Numbered from the stretch's first letter, positions 1 to 9,096 are shown. The stretch: 64,000 bases of DNA from Blastomonas ursincola (GCF_013607875.1 NZ_VDES01000002.1:947638-1011637), one strand, 5' to 3'. A program made the numbers and translations. Notes: a model not told the origin generated them from the letters alone.

Positions 1-702
1 GATCTCAGCAATGGTTTCGTCACCGGGTTCGAGGCGCTGGCACGGTGGAAGGACCCCGATTACGGAATGATCTCGCCCGCCGAGTTCATTCCCGTCGCCG
101 AGGAATGCGGCCTGATCCTGCCGCTCGGTCGCTGGGCGCTCGACCGTGCCTGCCAGGTGCTGAACGAATGGGACAAGAAGGCGGGCGAGGAGCTGCCGCT
201 GAAGATCAGCGTCAACGTGTCTGCGGCGCAGTTCGCGCGTGACGATATCCCGAACATGGTCTCCGGCATCCTGCGCGCCAACAAGACCCGGCCCGATCGG
301 ATCATGCTCGAGCTCACCGAATCGGTGGTGGTGAGCGATCCCGCGCGCGCCGCCAAGGTAATGAACGCGCTGCGTGCGCTCGACGTGTCGCTGGCGATGG
401 ACGATTTCGGCACCGGCTATTCGAACCTCGCCTATCTGCAGCAGCTGCCGATCGATGTGCTCAAGATCGACCGCAGCTTCGTGACGCACATGCTGCAGGA
501 GCGCGACAAGGTGGCGATCGTCCGCGCGATCCTGTCGCTCGCCTCGGCGCTCAACATGGAAACGACCGCCGAAGGGATCGAGACGCTGGAAATCGCGCAC
601 ACGCTCGCGGCGCTCGGCTGCTCCTACGGCCAGGGCTATTTCTACTCGCCCCCGGTTCCCGCAAGCCGTGCCTATGATTTCATGATCGAGCGGATGAGCT
701 GA
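1..702 (+). CDS. EAL-domain c-di-GMP phosphodiesterase, C-terminal part (5' end outside window)
   Basis: The reading frame is open from the first base, so only the last 233 residues are visible. They form an almost complete EAL domain. Visible active-site elements are the EAL signature in GFEALARW (residues 9-16 of the fragment), the Asn in SVNVS, the Glu in LELTES, the double Asp in DDFGTGYS, the Lys in LKIDRSF, the Glu in TAEGIE and the Gln in YGQGYF. All the metal and substrate ligands known for the family are therefore present, and active hydrolysis of c-di-GMP to pGpG is expected. Members usually carry GGDEF, PAS or membrane domains upstream; these lie outside the window. The gene converges on the CCA-adding enzyme, whose stop begins on the next base. 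Confidence 0.93.
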   Translation, partial: DLSNGFVTGFEALARWKDPDYGMISPAEFIPVAEECGLILPLGRWALDRACQVLNEWDKKAGEELPLKISVNVSAAQFARDDIPNMVSGILRANKTRPDRIMLELTESVVVSDPARAAKVMNALRALDVSLAMDDFGTGYSNLAYLQQLPIDVLKIDRSFVTHMLQERDKVAIVRAILSLASALNMETTAEGIETLEIAHTLAALGCSYGQGYFYSPPVPASRAYDFMIERMS

Positions 703-1899
703 TCAGCCCGAGGCGGCGACTTCGGCTGCAATCTCGGCAAGCCGCGCATCCTCTGGAAAATCCTCGAAAATCCAGCGGCGCCTGATCTCGCCCAGAGCCT
801 TGGCGACTTGCGGTCCTGCCTGGATGCCGAGCGCGATGATGTCGCGGCCGCCCAGCGGAAAAACCGGCACCTGCCAATCCTGCAGGCTCTGCCACCCGGT
901 CGCCAGCATAGCATCGGGCGCGCGCAGCAGCAGCCAGGGGGCGACCAGCTCCTCGGGCTGGACACCTGCCGCGACCTGGCGTGCCGTGCCGCTGGCGGGC
1001 CAGGGCGTTGCGAAGCGCGCCAGAGCGAGCCGCTGCGCCTTGGACAGGCGCAGCCGCGCCGCCACCGTATCGGCGAGCAGCGGCTCGGTGGGCAGCAGCG
1101 CCGCGAGCCGCAGCAGCGCATTGCGCTCGGCTCCCAGCGCGTGTTCGCGCGCCAGCAATTCGGCCAGCCGGTCGAGACCATTTTCTGCCATTTCGGGCAG
1201 CACGACCTTCCAGATCCCGCCATCGGCCATCAGCCGTGCCGATGCCAGCGGGTCCGCGGCGCCCAGCAGCAACAGCAGTTCGCGTGCGATCCGTTCGCGC
1301 GACAGCGCCTTCAGCCGCTCGGCATGTTCGCTGCAGGCCGCGACCGCCTCAGCATCGACCGCGCCGCCGAAGCGGGCGTGAAAGCGGAAATAGCGCAGGA
1401 TCCGCAGGTGATCCTCGAGGATGCGCTCGCCTGCATCGCCGATAAAGCGCACCAGCCCCGCCTCCAGGTCCTCAAGCCCGCTGAAATAGTCGGTCACCTC
1501 TAGCGTCGCGGGATCGGCGAACAGCGCGTTGATCGTGAAATCGCGCCGCGCGGCGTCCTCGCGCCAGTCATCGGTGAACGCGACCTCGGCATGGCGGCCG
1601 TCGGTGGTGACATCACGGCGCAGCGTGGTGATCTCGACCGGGCCGCGCGGCATCACGGCGGTTACCGTGCCATGCGCAAGGCCCGTCGGCACCGCGCGGA
1701 TGCCTGCCGCCTCCAGCCGTGCGATCACGTCTTCGGGCAGCAGCCTGGTGGCGATGTCGATATCGGTCGCCTCGATGCCCAGCAGCGCATCGCGCACCGC
1801 GCCGCCGACATAGCGGCACTGATTACCCTCGGCATCAAGCACGGCAAGCATCGCGCGCAGGTCCTCGCGCCGGGTCCATTCAGCATCGATTCGCGTCAC
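703..1899 (-). CDS. cca: CCA tRNA nucleotidyltransferase (class II poly(A) polymerase/CCA-adding family)
   Basis: The 398-residue protein adds or repairs the 3' CCA of tRNAs. The nucleotidyltransferase head has GGAVRD (about residues 32-37) followed by DIDIAT, which supplies the two metal-binding Asp residues. A conserved RRDFTINALF motif and the neck motif RILRYFRFHARF follow. The start is GTG at 1899. It overlaps the TGA of the upstream NUDIX gene as GTGA, and the residues upstream of it look like antisense of that gene. It is the last gene of a leftward operon with DUF1285 and NUDIX. Family proteins are about 390-420 residues, so the length fits. Poly(A) polymerase activity cannot be excluded from sequence, but alphaproteobacterial members of this type are normally the CCA enzyme. 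Confidence 0.92.
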   Translation of the reverse strand: MTRIDAEWTRREDLRAMLAVLDAEGNQCRYVGGAVRDALLGIEATDIDIATRLLPEDVIARLEAAGIRAVPTGLAHGTVTAVMPRGPVEITTLRRDVTTDGRHAEVAFTDDWREDAARRDFTINALFADPATLEVTDYFSGLEDLEAGLVRFIGDAGERILEDHLRILRYFRFHARFGGAVDAEAVAACSEHAERLKALSRERIARELLLLLGAADPLASARLMADGGIWKVVLPEMAENGLDRLAELLAREHALGAERNALLRLAALLPTEPLLADTVAARLRLSKAQRLALARFATPWPASGTARQVAAGVQPEELVAPWLLLRAPDAMLATGWQSLQDWQVPVFPLGGRDIIALGIQAGPQVAKALGEIRRRWIFEDFPEDARLAEIAAEVAASG

Positions 1900-2486
1900 G
1901 CCAGCACGCCTTCCAGCCGCCGCGACAGATTGGCGATGATCCCCGCCGTCACCCCCCAGATGCGCCTTTGCCCCCACATGATCTCGACATATTGGCGCTG
2001 CGCGCCTTTCCAGAAGGTTGAATGCCGCGCGTGATTGGCAGGATCGAGCACGAAATCGAGCGGCACCTCGAACCAGTCGGCGACCTCGCCGGGATTGGGC
2101 GAGTAGCTGAGATCGGGCGGGATGACGCCCAGCACCGGGGTGATCGCAAAGCCGCTGCCGCTGCGATAGACATCGCCGGTGCCGATCACGCGGACATGTT
2201 CGGGCGACAGGCCCAGTTCCTCGTCCGCCTCGCGCAGCGCGGCGGCGATGGCGTCCTCGTCCTCCGGGTCGATCTTGCCGCCGGGAAAGGCGACCTGGCC
2301 GGGATGGCTGCGCAGATAATCGGGCCGCTGGGTCAGGATGACGCCGGGCTGCGGGCGGTCGGTGATCGCAATCAGCACGGCGGCGGGAATGTGCACACCC
2401 CGGTCAGGCCGGATATGCGCCTCGTCGATCGATTCCATGCCCTGGCTGACGGCAAGCGCCTCGGCCAGGCGGTCGTACAGGCTCAT
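1896..2486 (-). CDS. NUDIX hydrolase, CoA pyrophosphatase-like (NudL/UPF0035 type)
   Basis: The 196-residue protein contains a NUDIX box ending in ALREADEELGL (the REUXEEXGU part) preceded by LRSHPGQVAFPGGKID. This is close to the extra motif (LLTxRSxxLRxHxGxVxFPGG) of the family that cleaves coenzyme A into 3',5'-ADP and phosphopantetheine. That substrate assignment rests on family knowledge. The ATG at 2486 overlaps the stop of the DUF1285 gene (ATGA), and its own stop overlaps the GTG of cca, so the three genes are very likely translationally coupled. Longer in-frame starts run over the upstream gene and encode no conserved sequence. Confidence 0.9.
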   Translation of the reverse strand: MSLYDRLAEALAVSQGMESIDEAHIRPDRGVHIPAAVLIAITDRPQPGVILTQRPDYLRSHPGQVAFPGGKIDPEDEDAIAAALREADEELGLSPEHVRVIGTGDVYRSGSGFAITPVLGVIPPDLSYSPNPGEVADWFEVPLDFVLDPANHARHSTFWKGAQRQYVEIMWGQRRIWGVTAGIIANLSRRLEGVLA

Positions 2487-3064
2487 GCGTCCTCGATCCG
2501 GTCGAGCCGGAAGCAGGTGCCGTCGCTCCAGATCGGCAGGCTGGTATCGGCCTCGCCAGCCTCCTGGAGCGCCAGCTCGACCAGATCGTAATAGACCGCG
2601 CGCTCGATCCGCGCCTCGAGCCCTCGCCACAGGCCGAGATAAGGGCGGGGTTCATCGGCATCGCCGCGCATGATGATCGGCCGCTCGGGTCCGGCGACGA
2701 CCAGTTCGTCGGTGTTGAGCCGGAAGGCGAGGCGGCGCTGGTCGCCCGTGCCTTCGGACTTGAGCTCGACCGCGAGCAGCGGCGCGTCCTCGACCTCTAT
2801 CCATTGCTGCTCGAACGGGGTGACGAGCGCGTAACGCCCGTCCGGCTCGCGGCGCAGCACGCTAGCGAAAAGCCGCACCATCGCCGGGCGCGAGATCAGC
2901 CCGCCCTGGTGATACCAGCGGCCATCGGCGGCGATCCGCATATGGCTGTCGCTCTGGTGCGCGGGCGTCCATTTCTCGACCGGCGGCAATTTGCGCGCGG
3001 CGACCAGGCCGGCAATATCGGCGAGCGAGAGGTCCTGAAGTTCGGGGGGCGGATCATAAGGCAT
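2483..3064 (-). CDS. DUF1285 family protein
   Basis: The 193-residue cytoplasmic protein matches the DUF1285 pattern as I know it: an N-terminal WTPAHQSDSHMRI stretch, then WYHQGGLISRPAMVRLFASVLRR, then a C-terminal region with IMRGDADEPRPYLGLWRGLEARI. No catalytic residues are evident. The biochemical role of the family is unknown to me. It is the first gene of a leftward operon with the NUDIX hydrolase and the CCA-adding enzyme, with a 4-base overlap, which suggests co-expression. No signal peptide or membrane segment is visible. Confidence 0.85.
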   Translation of the reverse strand: MPYDPPPELQDLSLADIAGLVAARKLPPVEKWTPAHQSDSHMRIAADGRWYHQGGLISRPAMVRLFASVLRREPDGRYALVTPFEQQWIEVEDAPLLAVELKSEGTGDQRRLAFRLNTDELVVAGPERPIIMRGDADEPRPYLGLWRGLEARIERAVYYDLVELALQEAGEADTSLPIWSDGTCFRLDRIEDA

Positions 3065-3124
3065 GCAGGTGCCAGATAAGCATGGCCGGTGCGCGATGCA
3101 AAGGGCGATGCCGCCTCGTGCGTG

Positions 3125-3643
3125 TCAGCTCAGCCGCCAGGGGCCCAGCATGCCCCGCTCGGGCATCAGCGAATCGGGTCGCGCCAATGCCAGCAGCCGG
3201 TGCTGCTCATACGGCCCGGGCAGCGTCCAGCCCCCGGTGCGCTCGGCGGTAAAGCCGAAGCGGGTGCCATAATATTCGGGATCGCCCAGCAGCACGAGCG
3301 GCAGCTTCTCGCCCACGCCCATCGCGCCGAACACCGCCGCCATCAACGCGCGGCCGATGCCCTGGTCCTGGTGATCGGGCGCGACGCTGACCGGGCCGAC
3401 CAGGATCATCGGATAGGCCAGCCCATCGGGATCGGTCAGCGCGACCGGCCAGCACTGGATGCTTCCGACCAGATAGCCCTCGCCATCGACTGCGGCAAAG
3501 CTGAGCGCGGGCAGATGCGTCAGGCCATCGCGCACCTTGTAGATGGTGCGGTTCTTTCGCTCCGGGCCGAACACCAGATCGAGCAGTTCTTCAACCCAGG
3601 CGCTATCCACCTGATCCAGCGGGATAATGTTGAATTCGGTCAT
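3125..3643 (-). CDS. GNAT family N-acetyltransferase (YhbS-like)
   Basis: The 172-residue protein has the GNAT acetyl-CoA binding motif A in VGPVSVAPDHQDQGIGRALM (the Q-x-x-G-x-G/A signature is QDQGIGRA) and the typical start MTEFNIIPLD. The C-terminal part, with LVLLGDPEYYGTRFGF, resembles YhbS-type acetyltransferases. The acceptor is unknown. The start at 3643 was chosen because the upstream in-frame extension is low in conserved sequence. The gene lies 60 bases upstream of the DUF1285 operon on the same strand and may share a transcript with it. Confidence 0.88.
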   Translation of the reverse strand: MTEFNIIPLDQVDSAWVEELLDLVFGPERKNRTIYKVRDGLTHLPALSFAAVDGEGYLVGSIQCWPVALTDPDGLAYPMILVGPVSVAPDHQDQGIGRALMAAVFGAMGVGEKLPLVLLGDPEYYGTRFGFTAERTGGWTLPGPYEQHRLLALARPDSLMPERGMLGPWRLS

Positions 3644-3812
3644 CGGTCCAGACGATAGAAGGAAAGGGCGTCGATCCGCGCCCTTAGGGACGGCAAGCCC
3701 TTGAGTCGAGCGCAATTCTTGACCCTCCGGCTTCCCCATAAGGTTTGCCAAAGCGCCATCGCTTTCCTATGTGTGACTTGCTGGCAACACGTACGCGTAA
3801 CAGGGGGAGTTC

Positions 3813-4601
3813 ATGGACGAGACCGCAAAACCACATGGTTCGATCTGGCTGGCACGGCTTTGCCTGTTGCTGGGGGCAGGATCGATCGTGATGGCGCTGA
3901 TCGGCGCGATCGGTGCGGGCCAGGATTGGTGGGGCAAGCTGAACGGCGTCAGCACCGTGGCAGCCGCCATTGTCGTGGCGCTGGTGGGTCTGGTATTCTC
4001 GCTCATCGTGCTGCTGCTCTATCGCAAGAAGGGCAAGCGCATCCGCGATCTGACGGTGATGGGACTGGTCTGCTCGCTCGCCTATCTCGGCTTCATGGGA
4101 TACTGGATCAATGTCGCGCGCAGCGTGCCGCAGATTCACGACATCACCACCAATCTCGACAACCCGCCGCAATTCCAGGTGCTCAAGCTGCGTCCCGACG
4201 ATTTTGCCGACATTCCCGGTCGTGGCGAGCCCAAATATGCCGGCATGGACGCCAAGGAGCGCTGGAAGGTGCTGCACCGCGGCGCCTATGGCGATCTGAA
4301 GACGGTGGTGATCAAGCTGCCGGTCGACCGTGCCGTGACGCTGGCCACCGAGGTCGCACGTGAGCGTGGCTGGGAAATCGCCGCATCAAAGCCCGAGGAA
4401 GGGCGGCTTGAGGCGACCGACACGGTTTCGCTGTTCAAGTTCAAGGACGATGTCGTGGTGCGGGTGCAGCCTGGCCCCGGCGGTCTTACCAGCGAAGTCG
4501 ACGTCCGCAGCGTCTCTCGCGTCGGCAAGAGCGATCTCGGCGTCAACGCCAAGCGGATCCGCAGCTTCCTGAGCGACCTGCAGGCCGCTGCACCGAAATA
4601 A
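3813..4601 (+). CDS. DUF1499 membrane protein
   Basis: The 262-residue protein has three predicted transmembrane segments in the first 105 residues (about 12-33, 45-68 and 80-100), followed by a soluble DUF1499 domain. The domain is recognisable from ATDTVSLFKFKDDVVVRV and VDVRSVSRVGKSDLGVNAKR. The strong ribosome-binding site AGGGGGAG precedes the ATG. The soluble part presumably lies on one face of the inner membrane. The function of DUF1499 is unknown. The gene stands alone between two leftward genes. Confidence 0.87.
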   Translation: MDETAKPHGSIWLARLCLLLGAGSIVMALIGAIGAGQDWWGKLNGVSTVAAAIVVALVGLVFSLIVLLLYRKKGKRIRDLTVMGLVCSLAYLGFMGYWINVARSVPQIHDITTNLDNPPQFQVLKLRPDDFADIPGRGEPKYAGMDAKERWKVLHRGAYGDLKTVVIKLPVDRAVTLATEVARERGWEIAASKPEEGRLEATDTVSLFKFKDDVVVRVQPGPGGLTSEVDVRSVSRVGKSDLGVNAKRIRSFLSDLQAAAPK

Positions 4602-4609
4602 TCGCAAGT

Positions 4610-5053
4610 CTAGTCGGTCGCCAGCGCCGCGCTCGAAGCCTGCTCGATCCGTCCCCGGTCGGCAAGCATCAGCGTGGAACTCGCCTTGGCCAGCACCTTG
4701 CCGCCGGCGTCGAGCAACTGCCCTTCGAAAAAGCAGGTGCTGCGTCCGCGCTTCTCGACCCAGGCGGTCGCGGTGAGCAGGCCGGGGCGCGCCGGCGCGA
4801 AGAAGCTGACTTTCAGTTCGAGTGACATCGGCACGACGTCCGGGCCGGTCATCGCCATGGCGGCATAGGCCATGGCGGCATCGATCCAGCCGGTGACGAA
4901 CCCACCCTGAACCACGCCGCCCGAATGGCACATGTGCATGCCCGCCTGATATTCGATCGTCGCACGGCCCGCCGGATCGAGTTCGACGACGCGGACAAAG
5001 CCCAGCGCCTGGTTGAGATCGGTTGGGGGATTGACGGCAACGGCGTGGGACAT
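4610..5053 (-). CDS. PaaI-type hotdog-fold thioesterase
   Basis: The 147-residue protein has the PaaI/YbgC-like hotdog signature: MHMCHSGGVVQGGFVTGWID holds the conserved HSGG-x-VQGG helix start, followed by SLELKVSFFAPARPG. These proteins cleave acyl- or aryl-CoA thioesters, and the substrate here is unknown. The ATG at 5053 has a GGAGAG ribosome-binding site, while upstream in-frame sequence lacks conserved residues. It is convergent with the DUF1499 gene (8 bases between stops) and divergent from the sodC-like gene. Confidence 0.88.
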   Translation of the reverse strand: MSHAVAVNPPTDLNQALGFVRVVELDPAGRATIEYQAGMHMCHSGGVVQGGFVTGWIDAAMAYAAMAMTGPDVVPMSLELKVSFFAPARPGLLTATAWVEKRGRSTCFFEGQLLDAGGKVLAKASSTLMLADRGRIEQASSAALATD

Positions 5054-5193
5054 GCGGCATTCTCTCCTGCAGCGGTTAAGGCGTCTGGTGCGGTCAACCA
5101 ACCGGCAAGGCGTCGCATTGTCAAACAGACTTTCCGGGCTGGTGCGGGAACCGGAGAAAGGCGCGCGGGGTAATTGGGCAAAGACAGGAGCCC

Positions 5194-5772
5194 ATGATGA
5201 TCTCTGCCCGAACAGTTCTGACCGCAACCAGCCTGACCCTTGGCCTCGCGCTCGCCGCCTGCAGCAATGACGCCGAGGCGCCCGCCGCACAGGACGAGCC
5301 TGAACGGGCCTATATGGCCGCCGATTCCGCTCCGGCCACGGCACAGGCGCTGCTCAAGACCGCAGACGGCAAGGATGCAGGCTCTGTGACGGCCACGCAG
5401 GAAGACGGCGGCATCCGCCTCGCCATCAATGCCACGGGCATGTCGGCAGGCGAGCATGGCATCCATGTCCACATGACTGGCAAGTGCGATGGACCGAAGT
5501 TCGAGAGCGCAGGTGGCCACTGGAACCCCATGGGTGCCAAACATGGTCTCAACAATCCGCAGGGCCAGCATTCGGGCGACATGCCCAATCTCGTCGTGGC
5601 GAGCGACGGCAGTGGACGGATGGATTATCTGCTCGACGAAGCGCAGCTCGATCAGATGCTCGATGCCGATGGGGCGGCTCTGGTGATCCACGCCAAGGCG
5701 GACGACCAGAAGACCGATCCTTCGGGCGATAGCGGGGATCGCCTAGCTTGCGGTGTCTTTACGCGCGGCTGA
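5194..5772 (+). CDS. sodC: Cu/Zn superoxide dismutase family lipoprotein
   Basis: The protein has 192 residues, or 191 if the second of two tandem ATGs is used; that ATG lies at a better distance from AGGAG. A signal peptide ends in a lipobox LALAAC, so it is probably a lipoprotein anchored in the envelope. The SOD fold is seen in GIHVHMTGKC (two copper His), GGHWNP and the following His residues (bridging and zinc ligands), HSGDMPNL, ALVIHAKADD and the C-terminal GDRLACGVF. The two Cys expected for the intrasubunit disulfide are present. The role is removal of periplasmic superoxide. Confidence 0.93.
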   Translation: MMISARTVLTATSLTLGLALAACSNDAEAPAAQDEPERAYMAADSAPATAQALLKTADGKDAGSVTATQEDGGIRLAINATGMSAGEHGIHVHMTGKCDGPKFESAGGHWNPMGAKHGLNNPQGQHSGDMPNLVVASDGSGRMDYLLDEAQLDQMLDADGAALVIHAKADDQKTDPSGDSGDRLACGVFTRG

Positions 5773-5788
5773 TCAGCGACCGGCAATT

Positions 5789-6598
5789 TCAGCGACTGGT
5801 GGTGCGCACGCCGTAGTCGATGCGGATGCGCACCCATTCGCCCACCTTGGATACGCCGCCGACGCGCGGCGGGCGTACGCGGAACTGCCAGGCGGCGGCA
5901 AGCACTGCGCGGGCGATCCCCGACCCTTGCGGCGATTCGCCGATCTCGTAGCAATCCTCGACGCGGAAATCGGGCACCGTGCGACACGCGATCAGCGCCG
6001 AACCGGGGCCGCGCGCGGTCGATAGATAGCCCTTGAGCTCATCGTCATAAGGCTCGCGATACCAGGCGGCGGCGAAAAGCGGCTCGCCATTCGGACCGGA
6101 TCCGACCCGCTCGCTGTCGCCGGGCACGCCCTTGTCCATCGGGCCATAGACACGGCCCGGCTTGATCACCGCCTTGGCCTTGGGCTGTGACGGCGGCGCG
6201 GCTGGCGCAGCCTGGGGCGAAGGGATCGCGACGATCGGCGGCGGGATCGGCGAGGGCTGCGGAGAGACGACCGGGCTGGGCGTTTCGACCGGGCTCTCTT
6301 CCTGCTCGGTAGGCTCGGGCGAGCGCGAGGCGTTTTCCGCCGGCTTGGGGCTGTCCTGCTCGGTCTTTTCCGCCGTTGGTTCGGGCGTAACGCCGAACAC
6401 CGTCATCAGCGATTCTTCGCGCTTTTCGCCCGGCGGCGCGATCGACAGCGATAGCAGGGCGAGCACGAACAGCAGTTCGGCGATCAGCGCCAGGATGATG
6501 CCGCCAGCACGCTCGCCAAACCGCGAGCGCAACGCTTCGCGCCAATGCGAAAACCGGGATGCGGGTTGGGGCAGGTTTTCGGCGGGCGAGAAGTCCAT
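5789..6598 (-). CDS. TonB-like proline-rich membrane protein
   Basis: The 269-residue protein has a short cytoplasmic N-terminus, one transmembrane segment at about residues 31-53 (ILALIAELLFVLALLSLSIA), and a long Pro/Glu/Ser-rich periplasmic linker rich in PSP and PEP. A compact C-terminal domain of about 90 residues ends in RVRPPRVGGVSKVGEWVRIR. The arrangement is that of TonB energy transducers, and the end resembles a TonB C-terminal beta hairpin. No TonB-specific HxxP-type motif is obvious and no exbB/exbD genes are adjacent, so the assignment is by architecture. The start at 6598 is fixed because upstream sequence runs into the tRNA gene. Confidence 0.7.
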   Translation of the reverse strand: MDFSPAENLPQPASRFSHWREALRSRFGERAGGIILALIAELLFVLALLSLSIAPPGEKREESLMTVFGVTPEPTAEKTEQDSPKPAENASRSPEPTEQEESPVETPSPVVSPQPSPIPPPIVAIPSPQAAPAAPPSQPKAKAVIKPGRVYGPMDKGVPGDSERVGSGPNGEPLFAAAWYREPYDDELKGYLSTARGPGSALIACRTVPDFRVEDCYEIGESPQGSGIARAVLAAAWQFRVRPPRVGGVSKVGEWVRIRIDYGVRTTSR

Positions 6599-6658
6599 CA
6601 GCGACAGGTCAGCTTTCGTGCGATTGCGGCCCCCCAAGCCCCTGATTGCGACCGTGCA

Positions 6659-6734
6659 TGGTGCCGCTTGTCGGATTCGAACCAACGACCTACCGCTTAC
6701 AAGGCGGTTGCTCTACCAGCTGAGCTAAAGCGGC
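6659..6734 (-). tRNA. tRNA-Thr (anticodon TGT)
   Basis: The 76-base cloverleaf was read on the minus strand. The acceptor stem is GCCGCTT paired with AAGCGGC, followed by an encoded CCA end. The D arm is AGCTCAGCTGGTAGAGC, the anticodon stem is ACCGC/GCGGT around loop CTTGTAA (anticodon TGT), and the T arm contains GTTCGAATC. Decodes ACA and probably other Thr codons by wobble. It lies between the TonB-like gene and the DUF429-like gene. Confidence 0.97.
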
Positions 6735-6766
6735 GTACCCATCGCGATTGCGCCGCGTGCCATGCG

Positions 6767-7660
6767 CTATTTGACGCCAAAGGTCCAGCCTTCAGTGCGG
6801 CGGATCGCGTCATCGAGCATGGGCGGATGCCACAGGGCGTGCCACAGCTCCGCATCGCGCGCGGCATCGCGCAGCCAGGCAGCGGTGATCAGCGCATCGG
6901 TGCTATGGTCGTCATGCGCCAGCAGCGGGGCAGGCGGCGGCGCGCCGAGATTGGCGAGCGCCTCATGCAGCGCGTCGGCATCGCGGACCTTGCTCCGTCC
7001 GCCTGCAACCCCCGCGGCGCGCGCGGCGATGCTGGTATAGATCTCGACGATCACCGGGCCGGTTTCCGGGACAGGATCGAACGGCCAGATGGGTATCCGC
7101 CCCGCGAGCCGGTGCAGCACACGCATGCCAGTGAGGCTTGATTTGCCGACCTGCGCTGCGCCGACGAGGTTGAAGCAGCTGGCGCTATTCGCCTGTTTCG
7201 TGCGGCGCTGGTGATGCTCGACCGCGCGCAGCCGCCCGGTGCCGAGGCTGCCGAAGCGGTCACCAGTGTCGCCCTTTCCGTGCCGGAAATAGCGCCGCGC
7301 CTCATCATGCCGCACGAAGCTGCTCGCGGCGAGATGTTCGTCCTCGGCGCACAGCCCGTCGACCAGCGCCCAGAGGCCGCGCGCGTCGGCGGGGCTATGC
7401 TCCCAATCGGGGAAATAGCCGCCCGCATCGACGAACGGGAAGGTGGGGGAAAGGTCCAGCCCGATCAGCATGTCGGTCCCCGCTGCGGCATGGTCGAGCA
7501 GCCAGTCGAGCGCCGCGCCGCGCGACCAGCCGACTTTCGGTCGCAGCAGTTCGGGCCGCGCGCCGTCTTCTGCGGCGATGGTCGCCAGCGCCAACCCCTT
7601 GGGGCGTGCAACTGCCTGGCCCGACCAGTCGAAACAGGCAAAGTGCTCGAACTTGCGCAT
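6767..7660 (-). CDS. Predicted RNase H-fold protein (DUF429-like)
   Basis: The 297-residue protein has the scattered acidic residues expected of an RNase H-like fold: Asp11 in CFDWSG, Asp in IGLDLSP, Glu in VIVEIYTS and Asp in HDDHSTDALITAAW. This spacing resembles DUF429 predicted nucleases. The ATP-like string VGAAQVGKSS is not a proper Walker A motif. No signal peptide is seen. It starts 5 bases after the stop of the serine hydrolase gene and is probably co-transcribed with it. Nuclease activity is an inference; the family is largely uncharacterised. Confidence 0.65.
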   Translation of the reverse strand: MRKFEHFACFDWSGQAVARPKGLALATIAAEDGARPELLRPKVGWSRGAALDWLLDHAAAGTDMLIGLDLSPTFPFVDAGGYFPDWEHSPADARGLWALVDGLCAEDEHLAASSFVRHDEARRYFRHGKGDTGDRFGSLGTGRLRAVEHHQRRTKQANSASCFNLVGAAQVGKSSLTGMRVLHRLAGRIPIWPFDPVPETGPVIVEIYTSIAARAAGVAGGRSKVRDADALHEALANLGAPPPAPLLAHDDHSTDALITAAWLRDAARDAELWHALWHPPMLDDAIRRTEGWTFGVK

Positions 7661-7665
7661 CGACT

Positions 7666-9069
7666 TCAGCGAAGCTGCTTCAACACCTCGGCGGTGAACT
7701 TCGCAATGTCGAACCCGTCGCCCGCCTTGTCATAGCCGCGCCGCACGATCACCAGATCGCGGCTGGGGATCACCACCAGATACTGGCCGCGATTGCCGAT
7801 CGCCGCGAACGCATCGGCGGGGACGCCCTCGCTCCTGTTCATCAGCCAGAAGCTCGCGCCATAGCCGAACGGGCCGTCCGGCTGAGGCCCACTGGACTTG
7901 GTGACATAGTCGCGCCATCCGGCGGGCACGATGCGCTGGCCGTCCCACATGCCGTCATTGAGGTACAAAAGGCCCATGCGTGCCATGTCGCGCGCGGTGG
8001 TCCAGACCTGGCTCGACAGGATGTAATTGCCCTGCCAGTCGGTCTCCGCCCAGGTCCGCGTCATGCCGATCGCGTCGAACATCTGGTGCGGGTGGAGGTC
8101 GGGCGCAACATCGCGCGCGGCGAGCGTCGCCAGCAGGATGTCGTTATTGGCATAGCGGAAGATCGAGCCGGGCCTGTGCAGCATCGGCCATTGCGTGGTC
8201 CACTGGCGCACCTCGCCCGCGCCCATGTATACCGCGTCGGTGCGGTTGCCGGGGCTGTCGCTCTCGAGCCCGCTGCCCATGCGCAGCAGGTTATCGACCG
8301 TGATCGCGCGGCGCGGATCGCCCGGCACGTTCCATTCGCGGATCGGCGTTTCGGGGATGGTGAAGCCCTTCTGCCGGACGAAGCCGACATAGGTGCCCGC
8401 GATTGACTTCGCGACCGACCAGGTGCGCTGCGCGGTATGCAGGTCGTGCCCCTGTTTGTAGCGTTCCTGCACGATGCGCCCCTTGTGGACGATCACCACG
8501 CCGCTGGTCTTGCCGCCAAAGGCTTTCGCATCGAACGCGCTCTCGATCAGCGTGTCGAACGGGGTGATCATCATCACGCGTGGGTCGCTGGCATCGGCAT
8601 CACCCATCGGCCAGGGGCGGTCGTCGAGACTGCCAGCAGGCGCGCGCTCCAGCGCCTCGCCGGGCAGACGGCGGCCGTCATTGGTCCAGCCGATCGGCAT
8701 CGAGGTGCAGCCGGTGACCGGATTGTGCCGGGCAACGCGCGGCGGCATGTCCTCGGCGAAACTGACGCTCACCTGATGCGCGGCTTCGTCGATCTCGGCC
8801 TTCAGGCCCGGCACGATCGGGTCGATATGCGGGTATATGCCCGAAAGCTCGTCCGCCTCGATATCGGCGAGAGTCTTGTTGCCGTTCCAGAGGCTCGAAC
8901 ACAGGAACTGCGCCTTGTACCCCGCCGCCTCGGCCATCGTCATGCGCGTCGGGCCTGCGGGCGGGGGTGTCTGCTGCGCTGCCGTTGGAGAGCCAAGCAG
9001 GGCTAGAGCCAGGGTAAATCCTGCGATAGCTTGGGTGAAGCGGGCAGGGCGGAACGGCTTTGGCATCAT
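7666..9069 (-). CDS. Secreted serine hydrolase, class C beta-lactamase/6-aminohexanoate-dimer hydrolase family
   Basis: The protein has 467 residues with an N-terminal signal peptide ending near GSPTAAQ. The beta-lactamase-like catalytic domain has the S-x-x-K motif as SVAK in RTWSVAKSIAG and the Tyr motif as YANN. The third motif is GNRG instead of KTG, as in esterase/NylB-type members. The real substrate may be an ester or amide rather than a beta-lactam. The ATG at 9069 has GGAG six bases upstream. A divergent toxin gene starts only 27 bases away, so at least one of the two promoters must lie inside the other gene. Confidence 0.88.
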   Translation of the reverse strand: MMPKPFRPARFTQAIAGFTLALALLGSPTAAQQTPPPAGPTRMTMAEAAGYKAQFLCSSLWNGNKTLADIEADELSGIYPHIDPIVPGLKAEIDEAAHQVSVSFAEDMPPRVARHNPVTGCTSMPIGWTNDGRRLPGEALERAPAGSLDDRPWPMGDADASDPRVMMITPFDTLIESAFDAKAFGGKTSGVVIVHKGRIVQERYKQGHDLHTAQRTWSVAKSIAGTYVGFVRQKGFTIPETPIREWNVPGDPRRAITVDNLLRMGSGLESDSPGNRTDAVYMGAGEVRQWTTQWPMLHRPGSIFRYANNDILLATLAARDVAPDLHPHQMFDAIGMTRTWAETDWQGNYILSSQVWTTARDMARMGLLYLNDGMWDGQRIVPAGWRDYVTKSSGPQPDGPFGYGASFWLMNRSEGVPADAFAAIGNRGQYLVVIPSRDLVIVRRGYDKAGDGFDIAKFTAEVLKQLR

Positions 9070-9096
9070 CAAACACTCCAGCGTGGGCAGGGCGTT